From contig VCAZ01000012.1 of assembly GCA_005784505.1 (NCBI GenBank), positions 3,229,011 through 3,293,010 on the forward strand: a DNA stretch of 64,000 bases. The letters run 5' to 3'. How positions within the stretch are numbered: position 1 is the stretch's first letter; every line of letters starts with the position of its first letter. The notes below the pieces were generated by a model. That model ran no database searches and had not been told where the DNA came from. It was given only the letters and a program-made list of their open reading frames with translations. The stretch comes from Bagarius yarrelli. Its lineage: Eukaryota; Chordata; Actinopteri; Siluriformes; Sisoridae. Of this stretch, positions 11,840-21,135 are shown one piece after another. The position numbers and the translations under genes were made by a program.

Positions 11840-13535
11840 ACTTACCCACTTTTCTCTCTACCTGCTCTAGATTTTTTTTCTAAGTTAATTTATAGTTCAA
11901 AATAGATAGAGAGACACTTTCTGACTGTTTACACAGACTTATGTGAGAAATGCAATAAACTAAAAATGACACTTTCTTCCACAATATGTCGGAGCTGATG
12001 CTGTGCTTTATACATTCATCGTTTTAGACATATGTATCCGAATGTCAATTTTCTAAATGAGGTTAAATAGAGATACTTTCGTCTAACCTGGTCAGGAGAT
12101 AGGAATATACCACTTTGGCTTGATGTGATGCATTGACCTACCTATGGTTGATTGTTTTTTCATAATAACATGCCTTTATGTTACACCACAGCAAATTAAC
12201 ATAAATACTTTATTAATAAAAAGTATTTATTAATTTATGCAATAAACCTGTTAAAATGTCTTCAAAATAAGTCCTGTTATTTTTCTTTTCTCATTACCAG
12301 CAGATCTACACTGTTATTTTCTTGCCATTCTCTCCTTTTTGCTCAGTCTCAAACAAAATAAAAAAGGACAGTTGTTAGGTTACTTAGCACAAAGTCCTTT
12401 AACTGAAAAACATTTTAAAGGTACATGATACATGATGCTCGCAACTCCTTTCATAACTCTTCGATTAATGTCTCCAAAATAGTTTAGCAATTATATACTT
12501 TTTTGTTGTTGTTGAATCACATGGTTTTATCTGCGTATGATTTAAATTATGTGGAAACCATCCATAGTTCTTGTAAACTTTACCGTTTATATAGAGACGA
12601 TAAACACTCTATATAAGTCAGACAGTCAGTGCCTTTGTTAAGGCTGTGCTGTTTCTAGACTAATACCATTAACACCTCCTAAACTTTCACATTTAAGAAT
12701 TGAAGAGTGGCGGTACAGGAGTATTGCCTTGTATTATTGTATTGCTAAACAATTAACTGAAAACCATTAAGTAAAATATAACTATTTTATATAAATTATT
12801 GTGATACAGAGACTTACAATGTGCGCTCACTGGTCTGAAAACCTTTTTTATTCGTAGCAGTAATTTCATGTATGTATAGTTTTGCCACTGTAGTCTCAAA
12901 TTCGTGTATAATATAATCTCAGATTCTTGTTTAATAAAGATATATGTCTATATAATAAATTCTGTACCGTTCTCTGTAATTGCTGCTAATCTCAGTAGTT
13001 TTTGAAATACTCAGACCAGTATCTCGTATTGCTGATTTTATAATTGCATACGGGAGCCGGTATTTCTAAAAAAAATTCACTGTGAACTTACAGTATTTTA
13101 CTTCTTTTATCACAGGCCCCAAGTCATAAGTACAGTGCCCACAGCAGCCATGTGACCAATGTTAGCTTTATGCACAACGACAGACACTTAGTGTCAACAG
13201 GCGGCAAAGACACCAGCATCATGCAGTGGCGCTGCATGGGCATGAGCGATCCCCTGCCCAACTCAAGCACACGAGTTCAGGCCCCAGTAGCACCTGTTCC
13301 CACCTCTCTGCCCATCACACAAATGGAACCAGACGCCAATACGCCACCCCCGACTCCCACCGAGCAGCTGGATGCCACCCCTAATGGACAGCAGGAAGAC
13401 CTTGAAACTTCACCTCCCCCGGAGGAGCCCTCACCCACTTCCGATAGTACCGTGAGCCAAAAGGACAGTCTGGAGCCAAGTGATGACACAGCTACGCCCA
13501 GCGATGAGGGCACACCCTTCACTCCACCCTCCTAA
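292..13535 (+). CDS. eml4: EML-family microtubule-associated protein, C-terminal exons (likely EML4)
   Basis: Eleven exons join in frame: 292-427, 2184-2332, 2532-2657, 3312-3443, 3753-3820, 3918-4006, 5242-5339, 9628-9715, 9901-9999, 10619-10749 and 13116-13535. They give 1,536 nt, or 511 residues plus TAA. All introns are GT-AG. The product is the C-terminal part of an echinoderm-microtubule-associated-protein-like protein. EML proteins bind microtubules or tubulin; a HELP motif and tandem WD40 propellers form the TAPE domain. Visible blades include IILWDHNLNPE, VCLWNSVDHSLEW, WYVLDAETRDL, NFIYLYTVS, YEILYWDIPNG and SIMQWRC. The stretch GVWPEGSDGTDINALVRSH is highly conserved in EMLs. A ~100-residue acidic Pro/Ser/Thr tail follows the last blade. 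Such a tail is typical of EML4 and, as I recall, absent from EML1, which favours eml4. The start, coiled coil, HELP motif and early blades lie upstream of the window. Confidence 0.93.
1601..1630. repeat. (CA)n microsatellite
   Basis: About 15 CA units in an eml4 intron, next to an AT-rich tract. Confidence 0.85.
2147..2180. repeat. (TC)n tract forming the polypyrimidine tract of an eml4 acceptor
   Basis: A TCTTTC then (TC)n run directly before the acceptor at 2183. It doubles as splice-site pyrimidine tract, so length variation could affect splicing of the next exon. Confidence 0.8.
2184..2332 (+). CDS. eml4: eml4 exon 2 of window
   Basis: The exon follows a long (TC)n tract ending ctctggag. 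With this acceptor the phase-1 junction reads AFQISRQIKAHDG, matching the EML4-type VYQISKQIKAHDG linker. An AG 8 nt downstream (2190-2191) would break the frame. The exon encodes GSVFTLCQLRNGTLLTGGG and the blade IILWDHNLNPERDIE. The donor is GTGGGT. Confidence 0.9.
2532..2657 (+). CDS. eml4: eml4 exon 3 of window
   Basis: This is an exact 42-codon exon in phase 0 with acceptor cccttag and donor GTGAGT. It encodes VPDQYGTIRAVAEGKGEQF and then LVGTSRNFVLRGTFNDGF, a WD40 blade that is very well conserved in EML proteins. Confidence 0.93.
3312..3443 (+). CDS. eml4: eml4 exon 4 of window
   Basis: This is an exact 44-codon exon in phase 0. It begins GHTDELWGLASHPYKDLFL and contains TCAQDRQVCLWNSVDHSLEW, a canonical GH...W-type WD40 repeat. 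The donor is GTAAGA. Confidence 0.93.
3753..3820 (+). CDS. eml4: eml4 exon 5 of window
   Basis: A short 68-nt exon encoding EHGHCADFHPSGAVVAIGTH. The acceptor is ctggcag and the donor GTAAGT. It ends in phase 2 and joins the next exon only 97 nt away. Confidence 0.92.
3918..4006 (+). CDS. eml4: eml4 exon 6 of window
   Basis: The exon completes the blade as KWYVLDAETRDLVAIHTDG and continues NEQLSVMRYSV. The acceptor is ttgtgtag and the donor GTAAGG; it ends in phase 1. Confidence 0.92.
4780..5030 (+). mobile_element. Decayed Tc1-like transposase fragment
   Basis: The plus strand retains the order of a Tc1-like DDE domain: an AATGCTCCTGTGCACAAAA segment (DNAPVHK), then a TGTACAGAGCACTGACCTC segment (cf. 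the QSPDLNP block), then a GAACACCTTCAGGATAAACTG segment (EHL.DEL). It is full of stops and indels, with no intact frame. It lies in the eml4 intron at 4007-5241. Confidence 0.65.
5242..5339 (+). CDS. eml4: eml4 exon 7 of window
   Basis: Encodes DGALLAVGSHDNFIYLYTV and SDNGRKYSRYGKCS. The acceptor is ctatccag and the donor GTGAGT. A 4.3-kb repeat-bearing intron follows. Confidence 0.93.
6315..6490 (+). mobile_element. tRNA-derived SINE copy 1
   Basis: The tRNA-like head has a box-A-like TGGCTCAGTGGGTAGG and a box-B-like GGTTCGAGTCCC. A shared body (CCTTAGCAAGGCCCTTAACC) and the tail TAAGTTGCTCTGAATAAATG follow. It lies in an eml4 intron. It is a SINE rather than a tRNA gene because no cloverleaf 3' half exists. 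Confidence 0.8.
6504..6645 (+). mobile_element. tRNA-derived SINE copy 2, internally deleted
   Basis: Same family and orientation as the copy just upstream (TGGTGGCTCAGTGGTTAAGG head). Box B and part of the body are missing. It ends with the fuller tail AAGGGCGTCTGCCAAATGC. Confidence 0.8.
7703..7990 (+). mobile_element. Decayed, internally deleted Tc1-like element
   Basis: It begins with a terminal-repeat-like CACTATATGACCAAAAATC. After a large internal deletion it continues with the DDE-region text CAATACCCCTGTGCACAAAGC and CTGCACAGAGCC. Same lineage as the 4780-5030 fragment. Confidence 0.6.
7993..8173 (-). mobile_element. tRNA-derived SINE, minus strand
   Basis: On the minus strand it starts TTAGCTCAGCAGTTAAAGTG, has a box-B-like GGGTTTAATTCGC, then a TCCTTAACCCTCAACTGCTC body and a TGTAAGTCACTCTGACAATG tail. 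It belongs to the same broad SINE group as the 6.3-kb copies. Confidence 0.75.
8258..8883. mobile_element. hAT-like non-autonomous element, copy 1
   Basis: Both end regions match, in reverse orientation, the element at 19340-20029. The right end reads GCACGGCCCGCCACTG and the left region CAGGGCCAGCAAGGCCTTCT. No transposase is present. The exact left boundary and the target duplication are not clear here. Confidence 0.6.
9628..9715 (+). CDS. eml4: eml4 exon 8 of window
   Basis: Encodes GHSSYITHLDWSPDNKFIMS and then NSGDYEILY. The acceptor is ttctacag and the donor GTGAGT; it ends in phase 1, splitting the Trp codon of the YWD motif. Confidence 0.93.
9901..9999 (+). CDS. eml4: eml4 exon 9 of window
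   Basis: Encodes WDIPNGCKLIRNRSDCKDID and then WATYTCVLGFHVFG. The donor is GTAAGT. A 286-bp hAT-type insertion lies 49 nt into the following intron. Confidence 0.93.
10049..10334. mobile_element. hAT-type MITE (286 bp) with 8-bp target duplication
   Basis: The ends are inverted: CAGTGGTTCCCAAAGTG on the left against CATTTGGGAACCTCTG on the right. Perfect 8-bp direct repeats GACTAAGG flank it at 10041-10048 and 10335-10342. This is the hallmark of hAT transposition. It has no coding capacity and sits in an eml4 intron. Confidence 0.88.
10474..10498. repeat. (CA)n microsatellite
   Basis: A run of about 12 CA units in the intron before eml4 exon 10. Confidence 0.8.
10619..10749 (+). CDS. eml4: eml4 exon 10 of window
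   Basis: Encodes the EML hallmark GVWPEGSDGTDINALVRSH and then ALADDFCKVHLFQYPCSRPK. It ends in phase 0 before a 2.4-kb intron that holds a truncated Tc1 element and a long TA repeat. Confidence 0.93.
10874..11787 (-). mobile_element. Truncated Tc1-like element (transposase on minus strand)
   Basis: The left terminal repeat begins CAGGTGCATTT straight after a TA dinucleotide. About 300 bp in, the minus strand carries broken Tc1-like transposase text, including a segment reading CHVICWCWSTVCSEV that parallels CWCWSTVFLKKP in the element at 24307-25641. The right terminal repeat is missing; the copy stops at a long TA repeat. Frames are broken, so it cannot move autonomously. Confidence 0.75.
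11788..11836. repeat. (TA)n microsatellite
   Basis: About 24 uninterrupted TA units where the Tc1 copy is truncated. Such a tract may be hypervariable or a fragile/collapsed spot in assemblies. Confidence 0.9.
13116..13535 (+). CDS. eml4: eml4 terminal coding exon
   Basis: It completes the last WD40 blade (APSHKYSAHSSHVTNVSF, GGKDTSIMQWRC). It then encodes a ~100-residue low-complexity tail rich in Pro, Ser, Thr, Glu and Asp, ending TPSDEGTPFTPPS and TAA at 13533-13535. The tail carries repeated S/T-P sites, which could be kinase sites; that is inference. Confidence 0.93.
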   Translation, partial: APSHKYSAHSSHVTNVSFMHNDRHLVSTGGKDTSIMQWRCMGMSDPLPNSSTRVQAPVAPVPTSLPITQMEPDANTPPPTPTEQLDATPNGQQEDLETSPPPEEPSPTSDSTVSQKDSLEPSDDTATPSDEGTPFTPPS

Positions 13536-14946
13536 AACTGGTTGTTAAAGTGATTAGCCCTCGTCTCCGTTTGAGAGCTCCAACCATCGGCACTTGCCAG
13601 GAAGGTTGTAGCTCATGCACAGGGGCTCCTTTAAGGTTTCAGTCTTTTTAGGTTCATTCAGTTTCATTCAAAATATGTTTTGGGTGTTGTTAATTCGGGA
13701 GGAAGAAAAAAGGCATAAATGAATGAAGTTTGGACATTGTGTTTCCACAAAGGAAAGTGCTTCAACTACATACATAAAAAGCTGTTGGAAACACAGCACT
13801 AGCATGCCCAGATACACAGATAAACACAAACAATCATGAGGATTAATTCAACACATGCACATACACATGGGGGTACATACCAAAAATATTAGTTACAAGA
13901 AAGATTTAGTAGATCATCAAATAAACCTTAACATAAAGTAACATATCCTTCAGTATAAATGCAAATATAGCTAAAATAAGTGAAATTAGAAATATAGACT
14001 TATGTTAAGACTAATCATTTACGTTTTTGTGAATTTTAAGATTTAAAACTTTTTTTTTTTTTGCTGTTGTTGTGAAATGCCTGCATAGCATCCTTACCTG
14101 AGCCAAGAATCTTTTCAAAATGCCAGGCAGGTTACACACTGATTTAATAAAAGAACTCAAACTCCCTCACTGAGCTCACCGGCTTCTACGACGCAAGCTG
14201 GCATTGTTGTGCACAAAAATTCAAGCATGGCATGAAGCTAATAATTAAACAATTATGATCGATTAGGTATTTATCAATCAGTCTTTTATCACAAACACCC
14301 ACATACACACACATCCGCACATTTTTTCTAAGACTGCAGTTTAATGCCAAATTTCCTTGTGGTCTCTGAAGCTCTGGCCTGGACAGCGCATGCATATCAG
14401 ATCAGTAGTTTGTCTGAAAGTCGCCAGCATTGATCACCATACAAACATTCTCCATCAGACTCCATCTAAATTCCTCCTATCCACATTTTTTAGACTTTTA
14501 AACACTGTACTTTTTCTGTTGTTTGTGATTCTTTTGTAAAGCGTTTTCTCCATTTTCTTTCGTTTTATTTTAAGAGTGGATTAAACAAGTCTTAAATGTG
14601 CGTGATTGTGCATGTATGAGGTCGTGTGCTGATAAATGAGATAAGTTTATCTTTCATTCCACAATTTGTTGGTGCACCTACCATTCAGAAACTCAGGATC
14701 ACTCTTCAGGTCACCTTCCTGGTCAGACAGTGGGCGGAATATCCTTGTTCTCCTTTCTCTTGCACAGAGTAATTTTTTTAGCACCTCAGTAGTGCATTGG
14801 GACATTGATAAAACATTGGGGAGCAGCAGTAACACATATGCTCTTCACATTCACTGTTTTTTGTTCAAACCTATGAAAGAGTGATGCAACAAATACTGAC
14901 AGAATCAGCCTGCAACTGTACTTTTAACCCTAGACCTGTTTTCAAC
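13536..14946 (+). other. eml4 3' UTR and downstream DNA (extent unknown)
   Basis: No further coding exon is visible after the stop. Candidate AATAAA signals occur at 13920-13925 and 14146-14151, with another far downstream at 17745-17750. The true polyadenylation site cannot be chosen from sequence alone. The short open frames here show no protein-like pattern. Confidence 0.4.
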
Positions 14947-14949
14947 ATG

Positions 14950-15720
14950 CACTCACTCACCTCACTTGCTATTATTAATCTCTTCCCACTATAATAACAC
15001 CTCATTCCATGCTCTTACCCCTTTCTCACACTATTAACACCTTGTCCCTTTAATAACCCACCTTTTCACACTAATAACACCTTATCCCTGTTATAATCCT
15101 CTTCTCACCCTAATAACACCTCATTCCCTGTTAAACGTCCATCTCACCCTCATTCTAAAACGTCCTTCTCACCCTCATTCCTTATTTTAATACCCTTCTC
15201 ACACCAATACCCATTTCCTGTTATAAACCCCTTCTCACTCCAATAACACATCATTCCCGTTATATTCCCTTTCTTACCCTAATAACACCCAAACCCCGCT
15301 ATAATTCCCTTCTGACACTAATAACACCTCATTCCCTGTTATAATCCCCTTCTCACCCTAATAACACATTATTTTCTGTCATGACCACCTTCTCACCCTA
15401 ATAAAACCTCATTATCTGTTATAAACCCCCCTCTTACACTACCATTTCCTGTTATAACCCTCTCACCCTATTAACACCTTACTCCCTGTTGTAACCTTTT
15501 TTCCTCTAGTACCTCATGGTAAACTCATGTTATAACCACCTTATTTGCTGTTTTAACCAACACTCATCCTTATAACAACACCTTGTTACAACCCAATAAC
15601 AATGTCCTGTTGTAACCCCCATTTCACTTTAATAACACGTGTTACATGCTCCTTCTTATTGTAATACTCTCCTGCTTTCTGTTATAACCTCCTGCTCCTG
15701 TAATATCTAACTCTTAAAAC
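14950..15720. repeat. Degenerate ~40-bp minisatellite
   Basis: About 18 imperfect units of a pyrimidine/AT motif combining CTAATAACACC, TCATTCCCTG, TTATAACCCC and CTTCTCACC. The best-preserved neighbouring units run from about 15310 to 15420. Unit length drifts and the edges decay into related text (TTGTAACCCCC, CTGTTATAACCTCC). It lies downstream of eml4. Confidence 0.85.
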
Positions 15721-17879
15721 CTGAAGTTATAACTTTCCTCTATAATGTATACCATCATCCTCATGCTTCTATTTTTTAGCTTACTCTTTTGTAACCTATA
15801 AGCTCTTTTTTTTAGCTTTTTACTTCCACTTCTACATTCTGTTATAACTTCCTTATTACTCGTATATCGTCTTTTTTGTCTGCTGCTTACAATTATTTAC
15901 TACATCATGTGCAAATTAGCTAACTGCCGCTCATAAAAAAAGGGAAAAGTGAGTGTATGTTGAAAACATCAAAATGCAGGTCTGGGCCTTTTCACAAATA
16001 CAATACAGGTCTACTCTTTTCAAACAAATGATAAAACAGCAGACCGGTCGCAGCTGTGTTGCCGGAGACATCTGCTGTCCATTTGTAGTATTTGATAGAA
16101 TAATAGTTCACATTTAGTGTGAACTATTAGAGATGAGTATGTATAAAGGCATGAGGTCTGGTGGTTATGCATGATTTCTCTTTAAACGATAAGAATAATA
16201 AAGGTATTAGGCATCATGGGGGGGGTGTTTACAGATTTTGGTATGTGATGCTATGTTTTTATGATTGTTGTTTTTTTACACATAAAACATTTAGTTCCTA
16301 CATTTCTGAAGGTATTTGATATGTTAAGTTGAAGATGGTGAGCATGAATTACATTTCCTCATTTTCTAAATGGAATCTAGAGATGATATGCTAGCAAGTG
16401 GTTCAGTGTGGTGTTACGCTGCTGTGGTGTTGATACTACAGCCACTTATCTTCAGCTGGTCTGCAGTTTTCCCCAACCCTTTGATTTATTTGGGATTGCC
16501 AAAATGTGATAGTTTTGATGTTTATAGAGAGAATGCGTGTGCCATTTTTATAGATAGATTTAAACTTGCTTTTGCTGTTTTACCAAACAGCACTGTTTAT
16601 TTGCTCAGGGTCAGACCTGGTCAACTTGCTCTCCAAATTCTGCCTCTGTTTTGTTGTATCACCTCCTTTAAATGACCGCAAATTTACACACAGGTCACAC
16701 CAAACAAGATGCTCATGGTCTTTGTGACTGATGTGAACTTTAGGCTAAATTCAGGGATTTCACAGGCTGCCATCTACAGACATCATTATTTGTACATTTA
16801 CATGTGGATACTATGTGTATATAATAGTTCCTCAGTATGTATATAACTCTCACGCCTTATCCAATGCACCCTGTACAATAACTCAGCCGTGTTTACCAAG
16901 AAAAGCCAATCACTGATGCTGGAAGCCTAGCTAACAAAATCTTAACACATGATCATGAACCTGCAGTTAGAAAGCAGCTGTGATGTAAAGGCTGATGTTC
17001 TTCTCTGACATTTCGATTCGTTTGCCTCTTGGGCCCATATTTGTAAAACCTTTTTTTCCATCCCTTTAAGGTGACCCTCACAACTCTGTCACCTGACAGA
17101 GGAGCTTTGAATGTTTTCTGAATGTCATGAGAGGCCTTGCTATGTCTTCTTTGGCTAAGTGTGGAATATGGTTTTGGTGAATATATTGTATTTTTTGGTA
17201 TTTGAAGAGGTGGTGTTGTTTTTTCTTCGATGAAAGTGTGATATCCGGAAGTACTTTTTATATCATTGAAATGGCACTGTTGATAAATGCGTGGGTTGTT
17301 ATTAGGCAGGGCAGAGCTATCTGTCAGTAATCCGACTGATTTTCTAATGGTCTGTACATGACACATTTTATAGTGCATGAAATGACAGTGTTAATGATAA
17401 AAACAGGAGATGATGAATGAGTTAGACAATGCAAAACTGGAGTGAAAAATTTTAACTCTTCTGGAATGCTCTGGATCTTTAGCTAGTGACTCTCTTCACA
17501 CTAGAAACCCTAGATTTAAATTTAACAGAATGCTCTTCCAATTGCCAGTTTGCTTGATCAGAAAGTGGAAAGTTTTCTTACAGAATGTTTTGTGACAAAA
17601 GTGGTGAAGTTGTTTGCAGCAGTGATGTTGAAAATTATGAACTTCTTATTTTATTTTTTTATTTTTTTTTGGTAACATTGTTTGAGCCAATATGTCTTTC
17701 ATGCATTCCTGCCAATGGGCAGACAAATACAAAATATTTTAAAAAATAAACATTCATTTTAAAACGATCTCATGTGTCTTTTCTGTAGATCACACACTGT
17801 TTAAAATTAAGAGAACCCCTAAGGGTGTTTCAGCTGTAAATTATAGGAACCCTCGAAGTAATTCTGACAAATATAAATA
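15721..17879. other. Unannotated intergenic DNA
   Basis: I see no gene or named repeat. Open frames of about 100-140 codons at 16370-16675 (+) and 16953-17378 (-) lack motifs, splice context or compositional support. An AATAAA at 17745 could be a distal eml4 poly(A) signal. Confidence 0.4.
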
Positions 17880-18115
17880 TCGCATTTGTCTCCCTTCTAT
17901 AACCTCATACACCCTGTAATAACCTTTTCCCCTCTTATAACCTGTTCTCTGTTATAAAGCTTATACTACCTGCAATAAACTCTAACCTGTTAAAAACATA
18001 AAACCTGCACCATGTTATATAATCTCTTTATAAATTTTATAACATCCTCTTTATAACATTTTATAACATCCCAACTCTTATACCCTTTTACTTAATTCTG
18101 CCTCATAACCTCTTT
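17880..18115. repeat. Second patch of the TTATAAC/CCTCT-type minisatellite
   Basis: Irregular repeats of CCTGTAATAACC, CTTATAACCTG and TTTTATAACATCC resemble a more decayed form of the motif at 14950-15720. The link is inferred from shared short words only. Confidence 0.5.
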
Positions 18116-19134
18116 TGTAACTTCTTATTTATTCTTGGTCTGGAAACCTCTTGCGTTCTTCTCCTGCTTGCTTGAATTCCCTGCCCACTTCTATTTTCTG
18201 TCTAAAAATAGGTTGAAAGATTGATTAATTGTACAGAATGAAAACAAATGAATATGAATTAAAGTGCTATTCTAAATAATAACTAAGAAACTGTTGACCA
18301 CCCAAACATAACATAATACTTATAATTAAATCGGTAATATTAATGAAACGATTTAATGTGTCTTTGTATATGACTCTCATCAACATGAATTTTAAGTTTT
18401 GCAATACCAGGCTATAAATATTAGATGTCTAATTTAGTTATATAAATAAACATTCTCCTCTTTCTACACCACAGGGGGCGTCTTAGGACTGTCTGACTGT
18501 CTAATTTACCTGAATCCATAATATTGAAAAATCATGCACAGAAATGCCATATAGACGACAGACAGTTGAGTTCAGGATGGAAGCAGGGGTCCCAGAGCTG
18601 TGAGGCAGTGGCAATTTTATGCTGTGGTGTTTGGTCACGGATCAGCAGCTGTAGGATTTGAACTTGTAATTGTCATGACAAATTTACATTTTCTTCTTCT
18701 CCTTTTCGTCTGCCTCCACATTAAAACAGTAATGCATTATCTTTACCACTGAATTAACCCATAATTTAAAGGCAGCAAGTAAACTATTATTTTTAGGTTA
18801 ACCATCTGAAAATGTTTTACAGCATGACAATCACAACAATATGTGAGATTTAACATGCCATTTCAAAGGTATTCTCCTTTTTGCTGTATAATAAGCTTTA
18901 CTATTCTGAAAAGGGTTTTACCTAGAATTTAATGCAGGTCTTTGTGGTTTTATTTTAATATTATTACTAGGTTCTGACACTTATGTTGGATATAGAAGTC
19001 TAATTTAATTAGCATTCCAGCTTATCCTATTGGTGTTCAGTGGTCTTATCGCCAGGGCTCTTTGCCGAAAACTCATTCTTCCACTCCGACTATAAAACGT
19101 CCTCAGAGGCTTTGTGTAGTTTTGTGAATTGTTA

Positions 19135-19305
19135 TGCTGGAACAATGTTTAACTTTCTTTGTTCCAGTGAAGGAAACTTGTAAAGTTACAGTATTCCAAG
19201 ACATTCTATACAGTTGTGAGCTTTTGAATTTGTGGCAACAGAAGGGCAAAAACACCCCAAATATACTGTACTGTATATATAGCTCAACATTTGGCTAATA
19301 GTGTA
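19135..19305. mobile_element. Tc1-like terminal fragment
   Basis: Text such as GCTGGAACAATGTTTAACTT, TTTGAATTTGTGGCAACAG and GGCTAATAGTGTA resembles the end region of the Tc1-like lineage with CACTATATGACCAAA ends. A similar fragment lies near 20660-20790 (CCTGCTGGAACAGTGTTTGG). Confidence 0.4.
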
Positions 19306-19339
19306 TTTATTTAGTCATGTTATTTAATTATACATTTAG

Positions 19340-20029
19340 CAGTGGCGTGCGGTACATTTTGTACCTGGACCTTCAGTGGGGGACTGATACACCACTTAAT
19401 ACCACCACTATCACGTCGCAATTAGAGAAACCAGCAATACTATACAAAAGAGAGATAAAGAGACACATTTCGTTTATTGAGGGTGAAAACCATTTATTAA
19501 AGCAGGAAACTATGTTAAGACTCCAAACCTCATCTGCAGCAGTTCAGTTCAGAATCAGTATTAATCTAATAACATGACAAATACACTGGAGATATAAATA
19601 AAATATATAATACATTTGAAGGCTGTAAGCCAGTGGTACCTTTTGTCAGCACTGGTCTGTAAATGGCAAACAAACTAGCTTCGTGGTTAGCCGACCCTTA
19701 CCTCACAATGTCAAACTTTTCTGCAAAGTCTGTCTTGAAAACGGATTTCTAAGTATGTCCAAGACAAACTTTATTTGTCTTTCTTCGTCAGCTATTGTGG
19801 GCATAAAAATTCTCACTTGTACAGTTTTGCTAGTTAAACTTGGCTGTAACACAATCAGAGGACAGAAAAAAGCTGACATCATTGTGGGCCAGCTAGCTGG
19901 CTCTGGAAGGTGATTTTGATATCTGATTGGTTAACCAATTAGCAATCTGCAGGTTATAAATGTAGGTTAGCTTCTGATATTGTTTAGACCAGCATAGAAG
20001 GCACTGCTGGCTCTGACTGCACACCACTG
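19340..20029. mobile_element. hAT-like non-autonomous element, copy 2
   Basis: The left end CAGTGGCGTGCGGTACA and right end TGCACACCACTG are inverted. They are flanked by near-perfect 8-bp direct repeats, ACATTTAG (19332-19339) and ATATTTAG (20030-20037). Both end regions match the element at 8258-8883 in reverse orientation. No transposase frame is visible. Confidence 0.75.
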
Positions 20030-20934
20030 ATATTTAGTAATGTATGTGGATATTTGCTCTGCAGGACACTGACCCTCCAGTACGGATTTTGGTGACCCTT
20101 GATATAATGTTTTAGCACTACAGAGAGAAGATGACATGAGTTCACTGTGGACCAAACATGCATGATGCAACAAGACTGTCTGCACAGATGTACAGAACAG
20201 ATAAACAGAACAAAGTCTGTGTGATGAGGTCCTATCTTACCACAGGCAAATAAACACACGTTATAACTTATTGACAGAACAAAAAAAATATACTGGGTTT
20301 GATTTCTTATTCCAGTCCATGGTCCTTATAATAGAAACCCAGCCTTTCTTTTACTTTTAAATATAATTACTATTATTATAGTTTACACAATTAAAACTTG
20401 TTTAAAGTTTGTGGGAAATATTTGTCACAAGTTGAATTTTTTAAAATGTCTTCTACACTGTATAAACAAATTATCTGGATGCCTCACCATCACATATGTG
20501 TTTGTGAACATCCTATTTTAGTTTTAGTCTCAGTCTCACATCTATAAGAAAGCCAAGCCTTAAGGAAAAGATTTTCACTACATTTTGGAGTGTAAATATC
20601 TGCTCATTCAGCCACATTAGTGAAATTAAGTGTGTTCATGCATCTTGGGGGCTTTGAGTACAAGGGCATAGTCCTGCTGGAACAGTGTTTGGACCTAAAA
20701 CAAACTTTAGGACATGGAGGCTAGGACATGCTAGACAACTGTGAGTTTCCAATTTTGTGGCTACAAATTAGGGAACAGCATATCATAAACACATTTGGAA
20801 ATGTCCCACTAAAACACATTATATTTCCAGGTAAATAACTACAGTGTGACAGTTTTTCTGTAAAAGTCTTTACAGTGGTATTAGTAAAAGGACAAGACTT
20901 TGACGGAATATAATACTTGGGAACTTGAGCTTAT
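20030..20934. other. Intergenic stretch with Tc1-like fragment and a duplicated flank
   Basis: No gene seen. A Tc1-like fragment lies near 20660-20790. The segment around 20815-20905 (TTCCAGGTAAATAACTACA, then AAGGACAAGAC) has a paralogue at about 30220-30290; both are downstream flanks of Ly6-like relics. Confidence 0.45.
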
Positions 20935-20949
20935 TGTTATGTTCCCCAC

Positions 20950-20952
20950 ACG

Positions 20953-20985
<33 letters not shown>

Positions 20986-20986
20986 G
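20950..20986. repeat. (CA)n/(TA)n compound microsatellite
   Basis: CACACACA changes into TATATATA. A short GTCT repeat follows at about 21104-21122. Confidence 0.8.
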
Positions 20987-21135
20987 AATGTGATGCATTT
21001 TAAAACAAACCTGACTTATACAGAAATAATTACACAATCATTTATTATTTCATATCAAGTGGGTTTTTTACAGACAAACAAAGACATTATGTTTTTGTTT
21101 CAGTTGTCTGTCTGTCTGTCTCTGTATTGTTAAAT

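Noticed and set aside
13277..13522. Antisense open frame under the last eml4 exon
   Set aside because: A shadow of the Pro/Ser/Thr/Glu-rich tail codons read backwards.
14950..15720. CRISPR-like array
   Set aside because: Units are contiguous and drift in sequence with no unique spacers. The window is vertebrate nuclear DNA.
16370..16675. 101-codon open frame as a gene
   Set aside because: No splice context, domain, repeat or conserved motif; the composition matches surrounding non-coding DNA.
16953..17378. 141-codon minus-strand open frame as a gene
   Set aside because: It is the longest unassigned non-repeat frame but has no recognisable motif or splice signals and lies in AT-rich intergenic DNA. 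I cannot support it from sequence alone.
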